DNA of 64,000 bases from JBHBQE01 sp041776485. GTDB taxonomy: Bacteria > Bacillota > Clostridia > Lachnospirales > Lachnospiraceae. Within the stretch, counting starts at the first letter, position 1, and the number at the start of each line of letters is the position of its first letter. Where the stretch lies: contig JBHBQE010000002.1 in NCBI GenBank assembly GCA_041776485.1, positions 62,001 through 126,000 on the forward strand, written 5' to 3'. Below, piece by piece: positions 51,720 through 60,008 of this stretch. The position numbers were made by a program, and so were the translations under genes. Under the pieces are notes generated by a model that was given only the letters and a program-made list of their open reading frames with translations, did not search any database and had not been told where the DNA came from.

Positions 51720-52666
51720 GTATAAAGAGTAAGATTAATTTTAAAGAGCTGGGGATTTTATTGGCATTTTTTGCTTTATCAATTGCTTTAATGATAATTT
51801 CACCGGATGCTTTTGCTCAGCCAAGAAACCTGATTAATATAGTAAAGCAGGCATCAATTAACGGTATTTTAGCCTGTGGAATGATGTTTGTTATTATTTC
51901 AGGAGGTATTGATTTATCAGCAGGATCTACCATAGCCATAAGCGGTGTTATTGCAGCATATTTAGCCAGAATGCCGGGGGTTCCTTTGGTTTTTACCGTG
52001 CTTGCCGCTATTGCGGTAGGTATGATGGTGGGAACGATAAATGGGTTCGGTGTTGCCTATGCAGGGCTTCCCCCGTTTATAATTACCCTTGCAACTATGA
52101 CGGGAGTCAGAGGACTGGCTTTAATTGTCAGCGGAGGCTCTCCTGTTTATGGGTTAACTTCAGAGTTTGAGGCTATAGCAAGTGAATTTTTATTCGGTAC
52201 TATACCTCTTTTGGCGGCGTATTTTATTCTGGTGTCAATAGCTTCCGGGTTTGTATTAAACAAAACGGTATTTGGAAGAAGGGTATATGCCTTGGGAGGC
52301 AGTGAAGAAACTGCAAGAGTTTCCGGAATAAATGTAAAAAGGCTTAAACTATCTGTTTATATGATATGCGGTGCGCTGGCAGGCTTAGCCGGACTGCTTG
52401 TAGCATCCAGAACGGTTCAAGGCTCTCCGACATCCGGAGACGGATATGAAATGGACGCTATTGCCGCAGTTGTAATTGGCGGAATAAGTATGTCCGGTGG
52501 CTATGGCAAATGGTATGGAACAATTATAGGAGCGTTATTGCTTGCGGTAATTGGAAACGGATTGGATATTTTAGGGGTATCATCTAACTATCAAAAAATT
52601 CTGAAGGGAATAATTATTGCAGTTGCAGTGTATTTAGACCTTCGTGGAAAGCAGAGAGAAGGATAG
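51716..52666 (+). CDS. rbsC: Sugar ABC transporter permease, RbsC type
   Basis: A 316-residue membrane protein with about ten hydrophobic segments. Family marks are GMMFVIISGGIDLSAGS (about 56-72), NGFGVAYAGLPPFIITLATM and AVVIGGISMSGGYG. It starts inside the rbsA stop (ATGA). Confidence 0.92.
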   Translation: MSIKSKINFKELGILLAFFALSIALMIISPDAFAQPRNLINIVKQASINGILACGMMFVIISGGIDLSAGSTIAISGVIAAYLARMPGVPLVFTVLAAIAVGMMVGTINGFGVAYAGLPPFIITLATMTGVRGLALIVSGGSPVYGLTSEFEAIASEFLFGTIPLLAAYFILVSIASGFVLNKTVFGRRVYALGGSEETARVSGINVKRLKLSVYMICGALAGLAGLLVASRTVQGSPTSGDGYEMDAIAAVVIGGISMSGGYGKWYGTIIGALLLAVIGNGLDILGVSSNYQKILKGIIIAVAVYLDLRGKQREG

Positions 52667-52719
52667 TTTAGGATTCCGCTTTAATATGTTTATTTATACA
52701 ATGCAAAGGAGGAATTGCT

Positions 52720-53727
52720 ATGAAAAAGAAACTGGTGTCAATTTTATCATTGATTGCAATTGTTTCAGTTATGGTAGCGGGTTGTTCAAAAGGTAATACA
52801 GAACCCGACAGTACAACTGAAAGCCAACAGGAGACAGGCTCTGAGACAAATGCACAAAAGAGCGGAGGCAAGATAGCGCTATTTATGACTCATATGTCCA
52901 ATGAATTTACAATTACCTTGTCTGACGCAGTTCGTGCTGAGGTGGAAAAAAGAGGATATGAATACAGCGTATATGACGCAGGACAGGATGCAGCCCAGCA
53001 GACGAATCAAATAGAGCAGGCGGTCACATTAGGGGTTGACGGAATTATAATAGAACCCGTATCTGTGGACGGAATTGTTCCTGCGGTAAAATCTGCCAAG
53101 GAGGCTGGGGTGAAGGTCGTAATCGTTAATCAAAGAATTTCATCACCCGAGGCGGCAGATTGTTATGTGGGTGCAGACGCTAAGGTAACAGGAGCCAAAC
53201 TTATGGAGCAGGTTGTTGCTGATATAGGTGGAAAGGGAAATATTGCTCAGCTTTTGGGACCTATGGGATCAGACGGACAGGTTGGTCGCTCAGAGGGATT
53301 TAAGAGTGTTCTTGACAAATATCCTGATATTAAGGTAGTGTTTGAAGATTCAGCTGATTGGGCTACAGAGCCTGCCCTTACTATTACAGAAAATTGGCTT
53401 AGTGCAGGCAAGGATTTGGTGGCAATTGTAGCGCAAAATGACGGAATGGCAATTGGTGCGGCTAAAGCAGTGAATGATTCTAAGCTTAGTGATAAAATAA
53501 AGATTTATGGGGTAGATGCAACCTCGGAAGGACTGCAGGCTGTGTTAGACGGAAAATTAACGGCTACAATCTCTCAGGGAACAGAAGATCAGGGAAGGCT
53601 GTCTGCGGATGCCTGCGCTGATTTAATTGAGGGAAAATCAGTTGAGGCAGAAACTATAGTCTCCAACGTAATATATACGAAGGATAATGCAAAAGAAGCC
53701 TTGGATGCGATAAAGGCTAGTAAATAA
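52720..53727 (+). CDS. rbsB: Sugar-binding lipoprotein, RbsB type
   Basis: A 335-residue protein with signal peptide and lipobox VAGC (Cys 22), a Ser/Thr/Gln-rich linker and a Peripla_BP_4 domain (about 50-330). It delivers substrate to the RbsAC-like transporter. Pentose, hexose or autoinducer-type ligands are all possible; no sugar kinase or isomerase gene is nearby. AAAGGAGGA precedes it. It is followed by a terminator. Confidence 0.9.
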   Translation: MKKKLVSILSLIAIVSVMVAGCSKGNTEPDSTTESQQETGSETNAQKSGGKIALFMTHMSNEFTITLSDAVRAEVEKRGYEYSVYDAGQDAAQQTNQIEQAVTLGVDGIIIEPVSVDGIVPAVKSAKEAGVKVVIVNQRISSPEAADCYVGADAKVTGAKLMEQVVADIGGKGNIAQLLGPMGSDGQVGRSEGFKSVLDKYPDIKVVFEDSADWATEPALTITENWLSAGKDLVAIVAQNDGMAIGAAKAVNDSKLSDKIKIYGVDATSEGLQAVLDGKLTATISQGTEDQGRLSADACADLIEGKSVEAETIVSNVIYTKDNAKEALDAIKASK

Positions 53728-53758
53728 TATTTAATACGGGAAAATCATAAAATCATTT

Positions 53759-53793
53759 AACACCCCGCCGAATATTACTATTGGCGGGGTGTT
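53759..53793 (+). terminator. Terminator after the ribose-type transporter
   Basis: 11-bp GC-rich stem, AACACCCCGCC (53759-53769) with GGCGGGGTGTT (53783-53793). The U-tract is poor, so termination may need help. The rest of 53794-53960 is AT-rich with no clear gene. Confidence 0.75.
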
Positions 53794-53970
53794 GTGCTAT
53801 ATTTATATCATGGATTATTTTTTAGATGGGGAAGCCATGTAGATATTTCATAAATAAAAACGGTGTGTTTTTGCGTGTTATACAATAGGGTTACCATCAT
53901 TAAATCAATTAAAAAATTATTTTTTCAAAATACCCTTTAATATATGTTGGAAATTGTTTATTATAGAAGT

Positions 53971-54119
53971 ATGCTTATAAACCCTTGATGGCGGTGTGAA
54001 AGCAATTTGTGATGTGCGTTTAAGGCTTGACTAGGCTATATCGAGTAAATAGCTATGCCGAGGGCTTTCATGAGTAATAATTGCCGGATGATTATTACAA
54101 TGAATAAAGGAGAAGATAT
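53971..54119 (+). promoter_or_regulatory. Structured leader upstream of adenine deaminase (riboswitch-like)
   Basis: A -10-like TATTAT (53959-53964) would start a leader of about 150 nt. CCCUUG (53982-53987) pairs with CGAGGG (54059-54064), and UGAAAGC (53997-54003) pairs with GCUUUCA (54064-54070). In this order the two helices either form a pseudoknot or exclude each other. A third hairpin GUAAUAAU/AUUAUUAC (54074-54081, 54091-54098) lies just before the ribosome site AAAGGAG. No known riboswitch class was recognised; the purine aptamer core is missing. Confidence 0.45.
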
Positions 54120-55853
54120 ATGAAAAGAGAAGAACTGAAAAACCTTATACAGGTGGCAAAGGGAAATAAAAAGGCAAGTCTTGTTATAAAGAATTGTAAG
54201 GTTGTGGATGTTTTTGCAGGGAAAATTATTGAAGGGAATGTTGCAATTTACGATAAATGGATTGCAGGAATTGGAGATTATGAGGGTGAGAAAACTATAG
54301 ATGCAAAGGGTAAGTACTTAAGTCCCGGATTTATAGACAGTCATATTCATATCGAGTCCTCCTATGTTTCTCCTGAGGAATTTGGAAAGATGGTGGTGCC
54401 CCACGGCGGAACCACTGTAATTGCAGACCCCCATGAGATAGTTAATGTTTTCGGAATAAAGGGGCTTGATTATATGATGAAAGCCGCTGAGAATACAGTT
54501 TGTGATATTAGGTTTATGCTTCCGTCATGTGTGCCGGCGACCCCTTTTGAACATGCCGGCGCAGTAGTGGACGCGGAAGCCATGAAGGATCCCATCAAAA
54601 GAGAAAAAATACTTGGGCTGGGTGAGTTTATGGATTTTGTAGGAGTGATAAATACTGATGATAAGGTATTAGATAAAATAATTGTAGCAAAAGATGAGGG
54701 TAAACTGGTGGACGGACATTCTCCGGGGCTCTCAGGAAAGGAATTAACAGCATATGCAGCAGCAAGAATTAGAGGAGACCATGAGTGTGACACTGTAGAA
54801 GCCATGGAGGAGAGGATTTCCCTGGGAATGTACATTCTCCTTCGCCAGGGCTCCGCCTGTCATGATCTGGAAAATTTACTGCCGGGTGTAACACCGGAAA
54901 ACAGCAGGCGGTGCTTGCTGTGTTCAGATGACAGACAGCCTAAAACTATATTATCTCTGGGACATTTGGATAATCATTTAAAGCTTTGTGTAGAGGCGGG
55001 AATTGATCCTGTTACAGCAATTCGTATGGCTTCATTAAATGCTGCTGAGTGTTTTAAACTGGAGGATTTGGGTGCAATTGCTCCGGGGTATGTGGCAAAT
55101 ATTGTATTGCTTGATGATTTAAAGGACTTTAATGTAAATACTGTTTGGATAGAGGGAAAAGAGGTTGCTAAGGATGGCAAATATTTACCGGAAATAAATA
55201 AGGAGCCTATAGAGCCTGTTATGGGAAGCATTCATCTTAAGGAATTCTCAAAGGAAAAATTTAAAATGAATTTAAAATCCAACACTGTAAATACAATAGA
55301 GCTTCTGCCGGGAGGCGTAGTAACCAAAAAATCCATTGATACCATTGAGATAGATGAAAATGGAGAGTTTGTTAGGAATCCTGATATTGATATTGTAAAG
55401 ATTGCCGTTGTAGAGCGTCACCAAATGACAGGCAATGTGGCTTGCGGATTTTTAAAGGGATATGGACTTAAAAAGGGTGCAATTGCTCTGTCTGTTGCAC
55501 ATGATTCTCACAATTTAATTGTGGCAGGAGTATGCGATGAGGAAATGGAGGCTGCAATCCTTGCTTTGGAAAAACAAAACGGAGGCATAGTTCTTGTTGA
55601 AAACGGTGAGGTTGTTGAGTCCATGCCAATGCCGATAGGCGGGCTTATGAGTGACAAAAGCGGGGAATGGGTGGATGAAAGGCTTAACGCAATTCACGAA
55701 GCTGCCTTTGAAAGATTGGGAATAAGCGGAGGAGTAGAACCTGTTATGACTCTTTGCTTTATGTCACTTCCCGTTATTCCGGAAATAAAGCTGACAGATA
55801 TGGGATTATTTGATGTCGGGAAGTTTCAGTTCATAGATGTGGATATTGTATAA
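54120..55853 (+). CDS. ade: Adenine deaminase
   Basis: Deaminates adenine to hypoxanthine in purine salvage. The 577-residue amidohydrolase has the metal-binding HIHIESS (about 75-81), DPHEIVNVFG, DGHSPGLSG and a C-terminal domain with VVERHQMTGNVACGFLKGYG and HDSHNLIVAG, the typical family layout and length. Start follows AAAGGAGAAG. It lies between the ribose-type transporter and ferritin, with its own leader. Confidence 0.95.
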   Translation: MKREELKNLIQVAKGNKKASLVIKNCKVVDVFAGKIIEGNVAIYDKWIAGIGDYEGEKTIDAKGKYLSPGFIDSHIHIESSYVSPEEFGKMVVPHGGTTVIADPHEIVNVFGIKGLDYMMKAAENTVCDIRFMLPSCVPATPFEHAGAVVDAEAMKDPIKREKILGLGEFMDFVGVINTDDKVLDKIIVAKDEGKLVDGHSPGLSGKELTAYAAARIRGDHECDTVEAMEERISLGMYILLRQGSACHDLENLLPGVTPENSRRCLLCSDDRQPKTILSLGHLDNHLKLCVEAGIDPVTAIRMASLNAAECFKLEDLGAIAPGYVANIVLLDDLKDFNVNTVWIEGKEVAKDGKYLPEINKEPIEPVMGSIHLKEFSKEKFKMNLKSNTVNTIELLPGGVVTKKSIDTIEIDENGEFVRNPDIDIVKIAVVERHQMTGNVACGFLKGYGLKKGAIALSVAHDSHNLIVAGVCDEEMEAAILALEKQNGGIVLVENGEVVESMPMPIGGLMSDKSGEWVDERLNAIHEAAFERLGISGGVEPVMTLCFMSLPVIPEIKLTDMGLFDVGKFQFIDVDIV

Positions 55854-55922
55854 CCTAATAGGCTGTGATATATTGGAAGTATATATGACATTCTTGTCTG
55901 TATTTAATGAAAGGAATAGGAT

Positions 55923-56432
55923 ATGGAAGCTAGGGTAGCAGAACTCTTAAATGAGCAGGTAAACAGAGAAATGTATTCAGCATATTTATATTTAGATTTT
56001 TCAAATTATTATGAGGCAGCAGGACTGGATGGCTTCAGCAACTGGTACAGGATTCAGGCAAAGGAGGAAATGGATCATGCCATGTTGTTCTATCAATATC
56101 TGCAAAACAATAATCAAAAGGTAGAACTTTTGGCAATCGACAAGCCGGAATGGACAAGGGGCGACAACATGACACCTTTAAAACAGGCATTGGAGCATGA
56201 AATATATGTAACCTCTTTGATTAACAGAATATATAAGGCAGCCTATGAGTCCAGTGACTATAGAACTATGCAGGTTCTTGACTGGTTTGTAAAGGAGCAG
56301 GGAGAAGAGGAGAAAAATGCCTCTGATATGATTACCAATATGGAGCTTTATGGGGGCGACTCTAAGGGGCTTTATATGTTAAACAGTGAACTAAGAGATA
56401 GGGTATATACCCCTGCCTCTTTGGTTTTATAG
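55923..56432 (+). CDS. ftnA: Ferritin
   Basis: Stores iron as a ferric core in a 24-mer. The 169-residue four-helix protein has the ferroxidase residues: Glu in LNEQVNREMYSAYLYL (Glu 17), Glu and His in QAKEEMDHAMLFY (about 50-53), Glu near 94 and a Gln near 127. Non-haem type, no Met ligand for bacterioferritin haem. AAAGGAATAGG precedes it; superoxide reductase follows 21 bp downstream. Confidence 0.93.
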   Translation: MEARVAELLNEQVNREMYSAYLYLDFSNYYEAAGLDGFSNWYRIQAKEEMDHAMLFYQYLQNNNQKVELLAIDKPEWTRGDNMTPLKQALEHEIYVTSLINRIYKAAYESSDYRTMQVLDWFVKEQGEEEKNASDMITNMELYGGDSKGLYMLNSELRDRVYTPASLVL

Positions 56433-56453
56433 TAAATAGAAAGGAAGCTTATT

Positions 56454-56828
56454 ATGAAGCAGAAATTTTTAAAATGTCCACATTGCGGAAATATTGTGGC
56501 TATGGTAAAGGGCGTAGGTGTCCCTGTAATGTGCTGCGGACAAGCTATGGAGGAGCTTGTTCCCAATACAACAGACGCAGCTACGGAAAAGCATGTACCG
56601 GTTTACACTGTAGAGGGTAACAAGGTTGTTGTCACTGTTAGTGAAGTGATTCATCCTATGGAGGAGAAACATTATATACAATGGATTGGTGTTGAAACTA
56701 CTAACGGTATTCAAATTAAGAATTTAACTCCGGATATGGAGCCTAAGGCATGCTTTACTCTCTGTGAATCTGAGAAGGTTGAGGCAGTATTTGAATATTG
56801 TAATTTGCATGGCCTTTGGAAAGCGTAA
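56454..56828 (+). CDS. dfx: Desulfoferrodoxin (superoxide reductase, two-iron type)
   Basis: Reduces superoxide to hydrogen peroxide without releasing oxygen, typical of anaerobes. The 124-residue protein has the N-terminal desulforedoxin centre CPHCGN and CCGQ (four Cys, about 8-30), and the catalytic domain with His ligands in EKHVPVY, HPMEEKHYIQW and the CNLHGLW motif. All ligands are present. Likely co-transcribed with ferritin. Confidence 0.95.
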   Translation: MKQKFLKCPHCGNIVAMVKGVGVPVMCCGQAMEELVPNTTDAATEKHVPVYTVEGNKVVVTVSEVIHPMEEKHYIQWIGVETTNGIQIKNLTPDMEPKACFTLCESEKVEAVFEYCNLHGLWKA

Positions 56829-56857
56829 ATTAATTTAAAGTATTTTAAATTTTATAT

Positions 56858-56917
56858 ACTCCTCTACAGTCTAACCTTTTTATAAAGAAAACAGGGTTAG
56901 CCGTAGGGGAGTTTTTC
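56858..56917 (+). terminator. Long-stem terminator after superoxide reductase
   Basis: ACTCCTCTAC (56858-56867) pairs with GTAGGGGAGT (56903-56912), with an inner CTAACC/GGTTAG helix, followed by five T. Confidence 0.85.
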
Positions 56918-56965
56918 TATACCATCTGCCATTAATTCACGCATAACAGAGAATATAATTTAGGT

Positions 56966-56994
56966 TTGACAATAGTATTTTCAGGCTGTATCAT
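56966..56994 (+). promoter_or_regulatory. Promoter before a small membrane-protein ORF
   Basis: TTGACA (56966-56971), 17 bases, TATCAT (56989-56994). A TTAGT-N7-ACTAA palindrome (57032-57048) lies about 30 bp downstream of the expected start. Confidence 0.6.
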
Positions 56995-57075
56995 ACAAAT
57001 TAGTACATATAATACATAGTGTTTAGAGCAGTTAGTATTAAGAACTAATCAGGTAGCAACATAAATGCTTAATAC

Positions 57076-57255
57076 ATGGCAGGAGGTCTTATTGTATCAT
57101 TTGCCGGGCATTTCCTACCGAGAAACAACTCTATTATAGGCGGGCTAAAATATTCATTTCCTGTAGTTGAATTTGCAATATATGCATTGTTTATTCATAT
57201 GGTTGGAATAGCAGCTTTAAAGTGTATAGCTAAAATGTTTTTTAAAAAATTCTAA
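57076..57255 (+). CDS. Possible 59-residue membrane protein
   Basis: An ORF with a Gly/Phe-rich N-terminus and one or two hydrophobic segments (main one about 29-48), ending in Lys/Phe. A good promoter (56966) lies upstream, but no ribosome site precedes its ATG; an AGGAGG lies just inside the ORF. Not recognised. It could also be the remnant of a larger transporter. Confidence 0.35.
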   Translation: MAGGLIVSFAGHFLPRNNSIIGGLKYSFPVVEFAIYALFIHMVGIAALKCIAKMFFKKF

Positions 57256-57273
57256 ATTTTCTGATATTTTCTC

Positions 57274-57302
57274 TTGACAGTTAGATTAAACTAACATATA
57301 CT
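57274..57302 (+). promoter_or_regulatory. Promoter of the DUF2325-DUF3793-flavodoxin operon
   Basis: TTGACA (57274-57279), 17 bases, TATACT (57297-57302); near-consensus. The spacer is filled by an operator palindrome. Confidence 0.85.
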
Positions 57303-57327
57303 TACAAAAACGTTAGATACTACTAAC
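57280..57327. promoter_or_regulatory. Two operators GTTAG-N6-CTAAC on the same promoter
   Basis: GTTAGATTAAACTAAC (57280-57295) fills the spacer between -35 and -10. GTTAGATACTACTAAC (57312-57327) lies just after the expected start. Centres are 32 bp apart, about three helix turns. The same pattern is found at 29083 on the ABC/ECF promoter. DtxR/IdeR-like repression by iron or manganese is inferred. Confidence 0.7.
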
Positions 57328-57347
57328 AAAATTCAAAGGAGTAAGTT

Positions 57348-57647
57348 ATGAGTTTAGTTATATTAGGAGGCAATGATTGCATGGGACGCAGATATAAGGA
57401 GCTGTGCCGCAATTATAAATGTCAAGCCAAGGTGTTTACAAAACCTGTAGGCAGTCTAAAAAATAAAATTGGAAGTCCTGACTTGGTTATATTTTTTACC
57501 AGTGCTATGTCCCACAAAATGGTACAGGGTGCCATGTGTGAGCTTAAGGGCAAGGGTGTCCCCATAGAAAGGTGTCAAACCAGTTCTTTATCGGCTCTTA
57601 GAGGGGTACTTGATAAATACGCGGGTTTGGAACCTGAAAATGCTTGA
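57348..57647 (+). CDS. DUF2325 family protein
   Basis: A 99-residue protein with the DUF2325 pattern: VILGGNDCMGRRYKELC at the start, VIFFTSAMSHKM in the middle and a conserved Cys near the end. Function unknown. AAAGGAG precedes the ATG. Its promoter carries two metal-regulator-like operators, and it overlaps the DUF3793 gene by eight bases, so a role in iron limitation is likely but unproven. Confidence 0.85.
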   Translation: MSLVILGGNDCMGRRYKELCRNYKCQAKVFTKPVGSLKNKIGSPDLVIFFTSAMSHKMVQGAMCELKGKGVPIERCQTSSLSALRGVLDKYAGLEPENA

Positions 57648-58191
57648 GGAGCATATTATTGAGTACTGTGCGCCTACGCTGGCAGGAATCAAGGCAGGAA
57701 GCCTGTTTTCTTATCGATGGAATGACAAGATGAATATGAACAATTCCATTGGTGAGTTTAACAGAAGATATGTGCCGAGGGGTGTTTGCCTTTTACCTCT
57801 AAAAGTAATTGAGAGTTATGCTCTTCTATATTTATTCAGACCTCAAAGGCTCATGGATAATTTAAATAACAGCATTGCTGTAAGCATATTAAGTAAAGAG
57901 GGCTATGATTGTAACAGCGAAAGTAAATGTATTATGAAGCTTATCAGCAGAATGAGAACCTGTGAAGATTTTCCCCATGAGATCGGTTTGTTTTTAAGTT
58001 ATCCGCCCGAGGATGTGGAGGGCTTTATAGTAAATCATGCAAAATGCTATAAGTGTACCGGTTACTGGAAAGTATACGGTGACGAAATAAAGGCAAAAAA
58101 GGAATTTGAGAGAATTAGACTGTGCCGAGAAATCTATAAAAAGCACTGGCAGTTGGGATTTGGGCTTGATCGGCTTGCAATAGCAGTTTAA
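57640..58191 (+). CDS. DUF3793 family protein
   Basis: A 183-residue soluble protein matching DUF3793: IIEYCAPTLAGIKAGSLF at the start, KCIMKLISRM, PHEIGLFLSYPPEDVEGFI, and KCYKCTGYWKVYGD, which contains a CxxC. Function unknown; the family commonly neighbours flavodoxin and iron-uptake genes. The ATG at 57640 matches the family start; the frame extends to 57610 within DUF2325. Confidence 0.85.
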   Translation: MLEEHIIEYCAPTLAGIKAGSLFSYRWNDKMNMNNSIGEFNRRYVPRGVCLLPLKVIESYALLYLFRPQRLMDNLNNSIAVSILSKEGYDCNSESKCIMKLISRMRTCEDFPHEIGLFLSYPPEDVEGFIVNHAKCYKCTGYWKVYGDEIKAKKEFERIRLCREIYKKHWQLGFGLDRLAIAV

Positions 58192-58244
58192 TACTAAATA
58201 GTCAATAAATATATGTAAGTTATAGAAAGGATAAAAGACAAAAA

Positions 58245-58670
58245 ATGGGAAAAGCAGCAGTTATTTATTGGAGTGGGACCGGAAACACTAAAGCTATGGC
58301 AGAGGCGGTTCTGGAAGGAATGAAGGGAGCAGGAGCAGAGGCAGAGCTTCTTACCTGTGATTTAGTAAACTCAGGGAACATCGGTAATTATGATGTGGTT
58401 GCTCTGGGTTGCCCTGCAATGGGTGCAGAGGTTTTGGAGGAGATGGAATTTCAACCTATGTTTGATGATATTAAAAACCAGCTTTCAGGGAAAAGAGTTG
58501 CTCTTTTTGGTTCCTACGGCTGGGGTGATGGAGAATGGATGCGTCTATGGGAAAAGGACTGTGATGATGCAGGTATCAGCTTAGCTGAGGATAGCTTTAT
58601 GTGTACAGATTTTCCAAGTGATGAGGCTCTAGGCTCCTGCAAGGAATTGGGCGCAAACTTAGTTAAATAG
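58245..58670 (+). CDS. Flavodoxin
   Basis: FMN electron carrier that can replace ferredoxin when iron is short. The 141-residue protein has the FMN phosphate loop WSGTGNTKAMA (about 9-19), CPAMGAEVLEE and SYGWGDGEWM. Third gene of the operator-controlled operon, with 53 bp before it and a strong terminator after. Confidence 0.93.
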   Translation: MGKAAVIYWSGTGNTKAMAEAVLEGMKGAGAEAELLTCDLVNSGNIGNYDVVALGCPAMGAEVLEEMEFQPMFDDIKNQLSGKRVALFGSYGWGDGEWMRLWEKDCDDAGISLAEDSFMCTDFPSDEALGSCKELGANLVK

Positions 58671-58710
58671 TTAAAAAGTAGCCACCACTACTTATAATAT
58701 CTTTTAAACC

Positions 58711-58739
58711 TGCCCCCTTATGGGGGCAAATTTTATTTC
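58711..58739 (+). terminator. Terminator after flavodoxin
   Basis: TGCCCCC (58711-58717), loop TTAT, GGGGGCA (58722-58728), followed by a T-rich tail. Confidence 0.85.
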
Positions 58740-58819
58740 TATACCTAAGTAAAAATAAAGATTTCTTTAATTCAGATTTGGAGATTTCCGGAATTTTCAA
58801 ATGTCTTTTATATATCGTC

Positions 58820-58848
58820 TTGTATTTTTATATAACTCGATATATAAT
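58820..58848 (+). promoter_or_regulatory. Promoter of the binding protein-xdhC pair
   Basis: TTGTAT (58820-58825), 17 bases, TATAAT (58843-58848). AACTC and GAGTT arms flank the -10 box about 16 bp apart, a possible operator. Confidence 0.65.
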
Positions 58849-58891
58849 CAGAATGAGTTGTAATATACCACAATACGTAGGAAAGGAAATA

Positions 58892-60004
58892 ATGATGAAA
58901 TCTTTAAATTTACTTAAAAGGGGATTGATTTTTGTTCTGGCAATAACATTAATCCTTCCCATGGCGGGCTGCAAGCAGGACAACAGCAGTGAGCCTAAGG
59001 AAGAGACTGTGACCACAGAAAGTGCTGTTTCTTCTGAAGCCAGTGAGAGAAGCTTTACGGATTCTTTGGGGCGCGAAGTTACTCTTCCTGCGGAAATCGA
59101 CAGGGTTGTAGTATCAGGACCTTTGGCAGAGATTGCAGTTTTTGCAATTTGTCCTGACAAGCTTGTGGGCATTGCCATGGAGCCTAATGAGCAGCAGTTA
59201 AAATATTTAGGTGAGGAATATGGCAAACTTCCTGTTATAGGTCAATTGTACGGAGGCAAGGAGGAGCTTAATTTAGAAACCTTACTGGATGTGGACCCTC
59301 AGGTTATTATAGATGTTGGGGAGGAAAAGGATAATATGGCAGAGGATTTGGATAGTATACAGGAGCAGACAGGGGTTCCTTTTGTACACATTTCAGCAAG
59401 ATTATCCAATCTGGGGGATACATACAAAATGCTTGGAGAGCTTGTAGGTGACGAGGAAACAGGGGATAAATTATCAGAGTATTGTACAAAAGTTTATAAC
59501 AGAAGCAAAGAGATATCAGAGAAACTAGAAAAAAAGGATGTGCTGTATATTTTGGGGGATAAGGGAACTAACGTATTGGCGAAGGGATCTTTCCACTCAG
59601 AAGTTATTGACATGATGACAAATAATATTGCCGAGGTGGATAGCCCTTCATCAAAGGGTAGCGGTAATGAGGTAGATATGGAGCAGATTTATAATTGGGA
59701 TCCTAAAACTTTAATTATAGCTCCGGATAGTATATACTTTTCTATTGATAAGGATGAACTTTGGCAAAAGGTCAGTGCTGTTAAAAATAAAAGCTATTAT
59801 TTGGTTCCGAGCGGCCCATATAATTGGATGGGGTTCCCGCCATCAGTGCAGAGGCTTTTGGCTATGATGTGGATTGAATCTACACTTTACCCTGAGGAAT
59901 GTGATTATGATCTGTATGAGGAGGTTGCCACATATTATGATTATTTTTATCACTATGATTTAACTGAGGAGGAATACAGTAAGTTAATTAACCCTGTAGA
60001 ATAA
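58892..60004 (+). CDS. Periplasmic-binding-type (PF01497) lipoprotein, orphan
   Basis: A 370-residue lipoprotein with a signal peptide and lipobox MAGC, a Ser/Glu-rich linker, and a type III binding-protein domain (about 50-365) beginning FTDSLGREVTLPAEIDRVVV. The family binds iron-siderophores, haem, cobalamin or metal oxyanions. No permease or ATPase gene follows. Instead xdhC comes four bases later, so a link to molybdenum enzymes is suggested. The frame extends to 58778 across the promoter, but ATG 58892 follows AGGAAAGGAA. Confidence 0.82.
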   Translation: MMKSLNLLKRGLIFVLAITLILPMAGCKQDNSSEPKEETVTTESAVSSEASERSFTDSLGREVTLPAEIDRVVVSGPLAEIAVFAICPDKLVGIAMEPNEQQLKYLGEEYGKLPVIGQLYGGKEELNLETLLDVDPQVIIDVGEEKDNMAEDLDSIQEQTGVPFVHISARLSNLGDTYKMLGELVGDEETGDKLSEYCTKVYNRSKEISEKLEKKDVLYILGDKGTNVLAKGSFHSEVIDMMTNNIAEVDSPSSKGSGNEVDMEQIYNWDPKTLIIAPDSIYFSIDKDELWQKVSAVKNKSYYLVPSGPYNWMGFPPSVQRLLAMMWIESTLYPEECDYDLYEEVATYYDYFYHYDLTEEEYSKLINPVE

Positions 60005-60008
60005 TATT

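Noticed and set aside
53971..54119. Purine riboswitch in front of adenine deaminase.
   Set aside because: The conserved core of the purine aptamer and its loop-loop sequences are not present; the visible pairings are different.
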